A stretch of DNA of 64,000 bases, taken from NCBI GenBank assembly GCA_900770165.1, contig CAAGJJ010000081.1, positions 35,757-99,756 on the forward strand, read 5' to 3'. Within the stretch, counting starts at the first letter, position 1; each line of letters begins with the position of its first letter. A program made the position numbers and the translations under genes. Positions 61,376 to 64,000 of this stretch are shown one piece after another. Origin of the DNA: Clostridia bacterium. GTDB taxonomy: Bacteria; Bacillota; Clostridia; Oscillospirales; Acutalibacteraceae. The notes under the pieces are model-generated. The model was not told the DNA's origin. It ran no database searches and saw nothing but the letters and a program-made list of their open reading frames with translations.

Positions 61376-62014
61376 GTGAAAAGTGAACATTATAAATTTC
61401 AACTAAAGCCATTGCCTTACGATTATAGCGCTTTAGAACCATTTATTGATGAAGAAACAGTTAGAATACATCATAATAAACATTTAAAAACATATGTTGA
61501 TAATTTGAATAATATTTTAGAAAATTACCCATGTCTTCACAATTGGCCATTAGAAAAATTAATTAATAAAATTGATAAGGTTCCTGCAAAAATAAGAACA
61601 TCGGTTAGAAATAATGCAGGAGGTATTTATAATCATAATTTTTATTTTGATATAATGACGCCAGATTCAACCGGTGAGCCTATTGGCGAATTAAGAGATG
61701 CGATAGTGAATAATTTTGAGTCTTTTGAAAATTTTAAGAATCAGTTTATACAGTGTGGTGTGGATCAATTTGGTTCCGGATATGCTTGGCTTGTTGTGAT
61801 GTCTTGCGGAAAGCTTAGAATTGTTAATTCGTTGAATCAGAATGTTCCGTTTAATTTAAATATTTGTCCTGTACTTCTTGTAGATGTTTGGGAACATGCT
61901 TATTATCTTAAATATCAAAATAAAAGAAAGGACTATTTGGAAAATTGGTTTAATGTTATTAATTGGGAAAAAGCAAATGACAATTATATGTGTGCTGCAA
62001 AGAGAAAAAAATAA
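61376..62014 (+). CDS. Iron/manganese superoxide dismutase
   Basis: This 212-residue cytoplasmic dismutase has the four metal ligands of the family: H32 in RIHHNKHLKTYV, the His of IYNHNFYF, and Asp and His of DVWEHAYYLKYQNKR. QFGSGYAWLVV is the central signature. GTG at 61376 is 9 nt after AAGGAG and gives a normal N-terminus (YKFQLKPLPYDYSALEP); an ATG at 61352 lies inside the palindrome. Metal choice cannot be told from sequence. It is divergent from the splB pair. Confidence 0.92.
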   Translation: MKSEHYKFQLKPLPYDYSALEPFIDEETVRIHHNKHLKTYVDNLNNILENYPCLHNWPLEKLINKIDKVPAKIRTSVRNNAGGIYNHNFYFDIMTPDSTGEPIGELRDAIVNNFESFENFKNQFIQCGVDQFGSGYAWLVVMSCGKLRIVNSLNQNVPFNLNICPVLLVDVWEHAYYLKYQNKRKDYLENWFNVINWEKANDNYMCAAKRKK

Positions 62015-62225
62015 TTTTTAAAATTAAAGAAGATATGAAAAATAAAAAGTATTTTGTATGCAATAGATTATAAACATTGAAAAATCGGTAAAGTATATAA
62101 ATATTTTTAATGAAGAATTAAGACTTGGTGAAGTGGAAAGATTTAACGAAGTAACGCAGAGCTTGCAGATTAAATTAATAAATGTGAAGTTAAATATAAA
62201 ATATGAGTGGATGAAAGGTAAACCC
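62015..62225 (+). other. Spacer between sod and ogt, partly open frame
   Basis: A frame in phase with ogt is open from 62067 and could add up to 53 residues (including the segment LRLGEVERFNEVTQSLQ), but it has no ATG and no good ribosome site before 62226. It may be a decayed gene or chance. Nothing else is seen. Confidence 0.35.
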
Positions 62226-62708
62226 ATGGATGTTAAAAATTTATTTTATTATGAAACTAAAATTGGAAAAATTGGAATAGCGGAGAAAGATAATAAGATT
62301 ACTAATGTATTTTTTGGCCTTTATAGATTAAAAGATAACATAAGTATTAATGAAACAAGTATTATAAAATTAACTATATCTCAAATTGAAGAATATTTGG
62401 TGGGAAAGAGAATATCATTTGATATACCTATTAATCCTATTGGCACTAAGTTTCAACTATCGATATGGGAGCAGCTTAGAAATATCCCATATGGAGAAAC
62501 GCGAAGCTATAAACAAATAGCTCAAGGTATTGGGAATGTTAAAGCTTGTCGGGCGGTTGGTTTAGCAAATAATCGTAATCCTGTTGCTATATTGGTACCT
62601 TGCCATAGAGTTATAGGATCTGATGGGAAATTAGTTGGATATGCAGGGGGATTAAATATAAAAAAATTTCTTTTAGATTTAGAGAATAGTTATTATAAAA
62701 AATCTTAA
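62226..62708 (+). CDS. ogt: Methylated-DNA-protein-cysteine methyltransferase
   Basis: This 160-residue protein removes O6-alkyl groups from guanine by suicidal transfer to a Cys. The active site is C126 in LVPCHRVIGSDGK, preceded by the helix-turn-helix ETRSYKQIAQGIG and ARG-type finger ACRAVGLANN, and followed by GYAGGLNIKKFLL. The ATG at 62226 has AAAGG 7 nt upstream; a GTG at 62133 would add 31 residues with no family support. Confidence 0.92.
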   Translation: MDVKNLFYYETKIGKIGIAEKDNKITNVFFGLYRLKDNISINETSIIKLTISQIEEYLVGKRISFDIPINPIGTKFQLSIWEQLRNIPYGETRSYKQIAQGIGNVKACRAVGLANNRNPVAILVPCHRVIGSDGKLVGYAGGLNIKKFLLDLENSYYKKS

Positions 62709-62786
62709 TTTTAATATAATTATTTTACATATTATAATGTGCTAAAAGCATCCTAATATTATAGTTGTTTTTGAAGGGATGTTTGC

Positions 62787-63848
62787 ATGAAAAAAGTTTA
62801 TTGCATTGTTTTTGTAATGTTAACTATGTTGATATTTTCATCTTGTTCAAATAAAAACATAGATATTCAGAAAAATGAGAACAGTAATATAGAAACAATG
62901 GAAGCTATAGGTAATTTAGTTCAAAATAAATATATACCTCATGAAATTATAGATTCACATCTACATTATTTTAATTTTGTATCTGAAACAGATGGATTTG
63001 ATAAATTAATAAAAAAGATGAATGAATCAGGGGTATCTAAATCTGTAATTTTCGGTACCCCTATTGTGAAAAGTTGGGATGAAGATACAAGACCTGTGTA
63101 TTATTGGGATACAGACTCTAGTGCATATTATTATTCTGCTACAGATTTTATAATGTTTGAGGAACTTGAAAAACAACCCAAAGAAGTTCAAAATAGATTT
63201 TATCCATTTGTATGTGGCATAAATCCTCACGATAGAAATTCTGTTGAACATATTAAAAAAGTAGTTGAATTACATCCTAATATGGTTGCAGGTATAGGGG
63301 AAATTATGTCTAAACATGATGATTTAACTGCATATACCTATGGGGAACCTCCAAAAGCTGATGATAAAGCTATGTTACTGGTATATGACTATGCCGCAGA
63401 GCAAGGCTTACCAATTTTAATTCATCATAATATTGCATCTTCTTATACAAATGAGTTAACTTATATTGATGAGATGAAGAATGCATTAGCGTATAATAGA
63501 AATGTGAATTTTATTTGGGCACATATAGGAATATCTAGACGTGTTGAAGTGGTAGACTTAATAGAAACTGCAAAAATGCTTTTAGATGAAAATTCTAATT
63601 TATATTTTGATTTATCATGGCTTGTATATGATAATTATATTAATATAAATGATAAGTCATTAAACGATTGGGCCACGGTTATAGAGCAATACCCCAATAG
63701 ATTTATGATTGGGACTGATTTAATAGGACGCTATGATAATTATTTTGAAACTATTTCTAAATATGGATCCCTTGTTAGTCGGTTGAGTGATGAGGTAGCA
63801 GAAAATGTTTGTAGTAAAAATATTTTAGCATTAGTAAAGAAATATTAA
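62787..63848 (+). CDS. Amidohydrolase-fold lipoprotein
   Basis: This 353-residue protein has a lipoprotein signal (MKKVYCIVFVMLTMLIFSSC, lipobox FSSC). The rest is a TIM-barrel amidohydrolase of the amidohydrolase-2 (PF04909-like) type: EIIDSHLHYFNF (HxH), GISRRVEV after FIWAHI, ILIHHNIA and FMIGTDLIGR (catalytic Asp). Related enzymes are decarboxylases or lactonases; the substrate here is unknown. Surface display on the membrane is unusual for the fold. Monocistronic, with GAAGGGATG upstream. Confidence 0.75.
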   Translation: MKKVYCIVFVMLTMLIFSSCSNKNIDIQKNENSNIETMEAIGNLVQNKYIPHEIIDSHLHYFNFVSETDGFDKLIKKMNESGVSKSVIFGTPIVKSWDEDTRPVYYWDTDSSAYYYSATDFIMFEELEKQPKEVQNRFYPFVCGINPHDRNSVEHIKKVVELHPNMVAGIGEIMSKHDDLTAYTYGEPPKADDKAMLLVYDYAAEQGLPILIHHNIASSYTNELTYIDEMKNALAYNRNVNFIWAHIGISRRVEVVDLIETAKMLLDENSNLYFDLSWLVYDNYININDKSLNDWATVIEQYPNRFMIGTDLIGRYDNYFETISKYGSLVSRLSDEVAENVCSKNILALVKKY

Positions 63849-63858
63849 ATATTAAAAT

Positions 63859-63887
63859 AAATCGCAGCTAAAATTACTGCGATTTTA
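63859..63887 (+). terminator. Terminator of the amidohydrolase lipoprotein gene
   Basis: AATCGCAG and CTGCGATT pair around a 9-nt loop, followed by TTATTG. Confidence 0.75.
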
Positions 63888-63896
63888 TTGTATATA

Positions 63897-64000
63897 GAAA
63901 ACCACGCGTTAGACGCGTGGTTCAGTTTAGCTTAAGTGATGAGGAAGGCAAAAAAACTCCCTTTGCGATATAATGGAAGTTGCGGTTAGCCGACTGCAAC
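63897..64000. mobile_element. Structured segment resembling an IS200/IS605-type end
   Basis: AACCACGCG, loop TTAGA and CGCGTGGTT form a perfect 9-bp hairpin. About 70 bp further GTTGC and GCAAC frame a second hairpin at the window edge, and between them lies a purine-rich stretch. The base composition is richer in GC than the surroundings. Subterminal hairpins of this kind mark IS200/IS605-family ends, but no transposase is inside the window. A structured RNA leader is the alternative. Confidence 0.4.

Noticed and set aside
62024..62227. Minus-strand 67-codon frame beside ogt
   Set aside because: It is Phe/Ile/Ser-rich antisense of an AT-rich spacer with no ribosome site.

Overview
The window is a stretch of AT-rich chromosome from an anaerobic, spore-forming low-GC Firmicute, most likely a member of the Clostridia. 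The evidence is the AT-rich sequence, strong Shine-Dalgarno sites, consensus sigma-A promoters (usually with 17-bp spacers), GTG and TTG starts, the sporulation genes yabP and yabQ, a spore-photoproduct-lyase-like gene, an ECF transporter energising module, a butanol-dehydrogenase-type alcohol dehydrogenase and a large purine and selenium-linked catabolic cluster. I cannot name the species.

Layout. 1-14,900 is core chromosome: tRNA-Val (minus), cysK, ruvCAB, glmM, an rRNA-type methyltransferase, ecfA1-ecfA2-ecfT-truA, a membrane-anchored DUF5711-type protein, cvpA, pgsA, a Clp ATPase with a zinc-finger N-terminus, then a five-gene tRNA array (Gly, Arg, His, Gln, Lys). 14,945-17,100 holds a DUF952-Nudix fusion and an iron-type alcohol dehydrogenase, both on the minus strand.

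17,160-27,090 (minus strand) is a ribosomally synthesised, post-translationally modified peptide (RiPP) locus. It has a periplasmic-binding-type lipoprotein, an HlyD-type secretion protein, a C39-peptidase ABC exporter, a second large ABC exporter, two tandemly duplicated precursors with Nif11-like leaders and Gly-Gly sites, and a radical SAM/SPASM maturase. The predicted cores have no Cys and almost no Ser or Thr, so lanthionine, thioether and azole chemistry do not fit; the product class looks undescribed to me. Each precursor has its own promoter. A terminator separates the last precursor from the maturase, and remains of an exporter-gene copy show how the duplication arose.

27,260-29,200 is the rqcP-yabP-yabQ-divIC-S1 group. 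An amidohydrolase, a small unknown gene and tdk follow.

31,566-53,658 is a catabolic island for anaerobic purine breakdown: dpaL, ygeY, ygeW, arcC, guaD, xdhABC, ridA, ssnA, ygfK, hyuA and a single-chain selenium-type xanthine dehydrogenase. It matches the gene set known from E. coli (ygeWXY-ygeZ-ygfK-ssnA-xdhD) and from uric-acid-consuming gut anaerobes. Behind it lies a type II ABC importer plus a MocA-like nucleotidyltransferase, which may supply and mature the molybdenum cofactor. Guanine deaminase and xanthine dehydrogenase feed the pathway, the hydrolases open the rings, the carbamoyltransferase and carbamate kinase can make ATP, and DpaL releases pyruvate and ammonia.

53,700-64,000 is accessory: initiator tRNA-Met, two paralogous secreted helical-repeat proteins, a lone phage-tail-fibre-like gene, a small membrane protein, a stand-alone CinA C-terminal domain, splB with a helical partner, superoxide dismutase under a perfect 26-bp inverted repeat, ogt, an amidohydrolase-fold lipoprotein, and at the right edge a structured segment resembling an insertion-sequence end.
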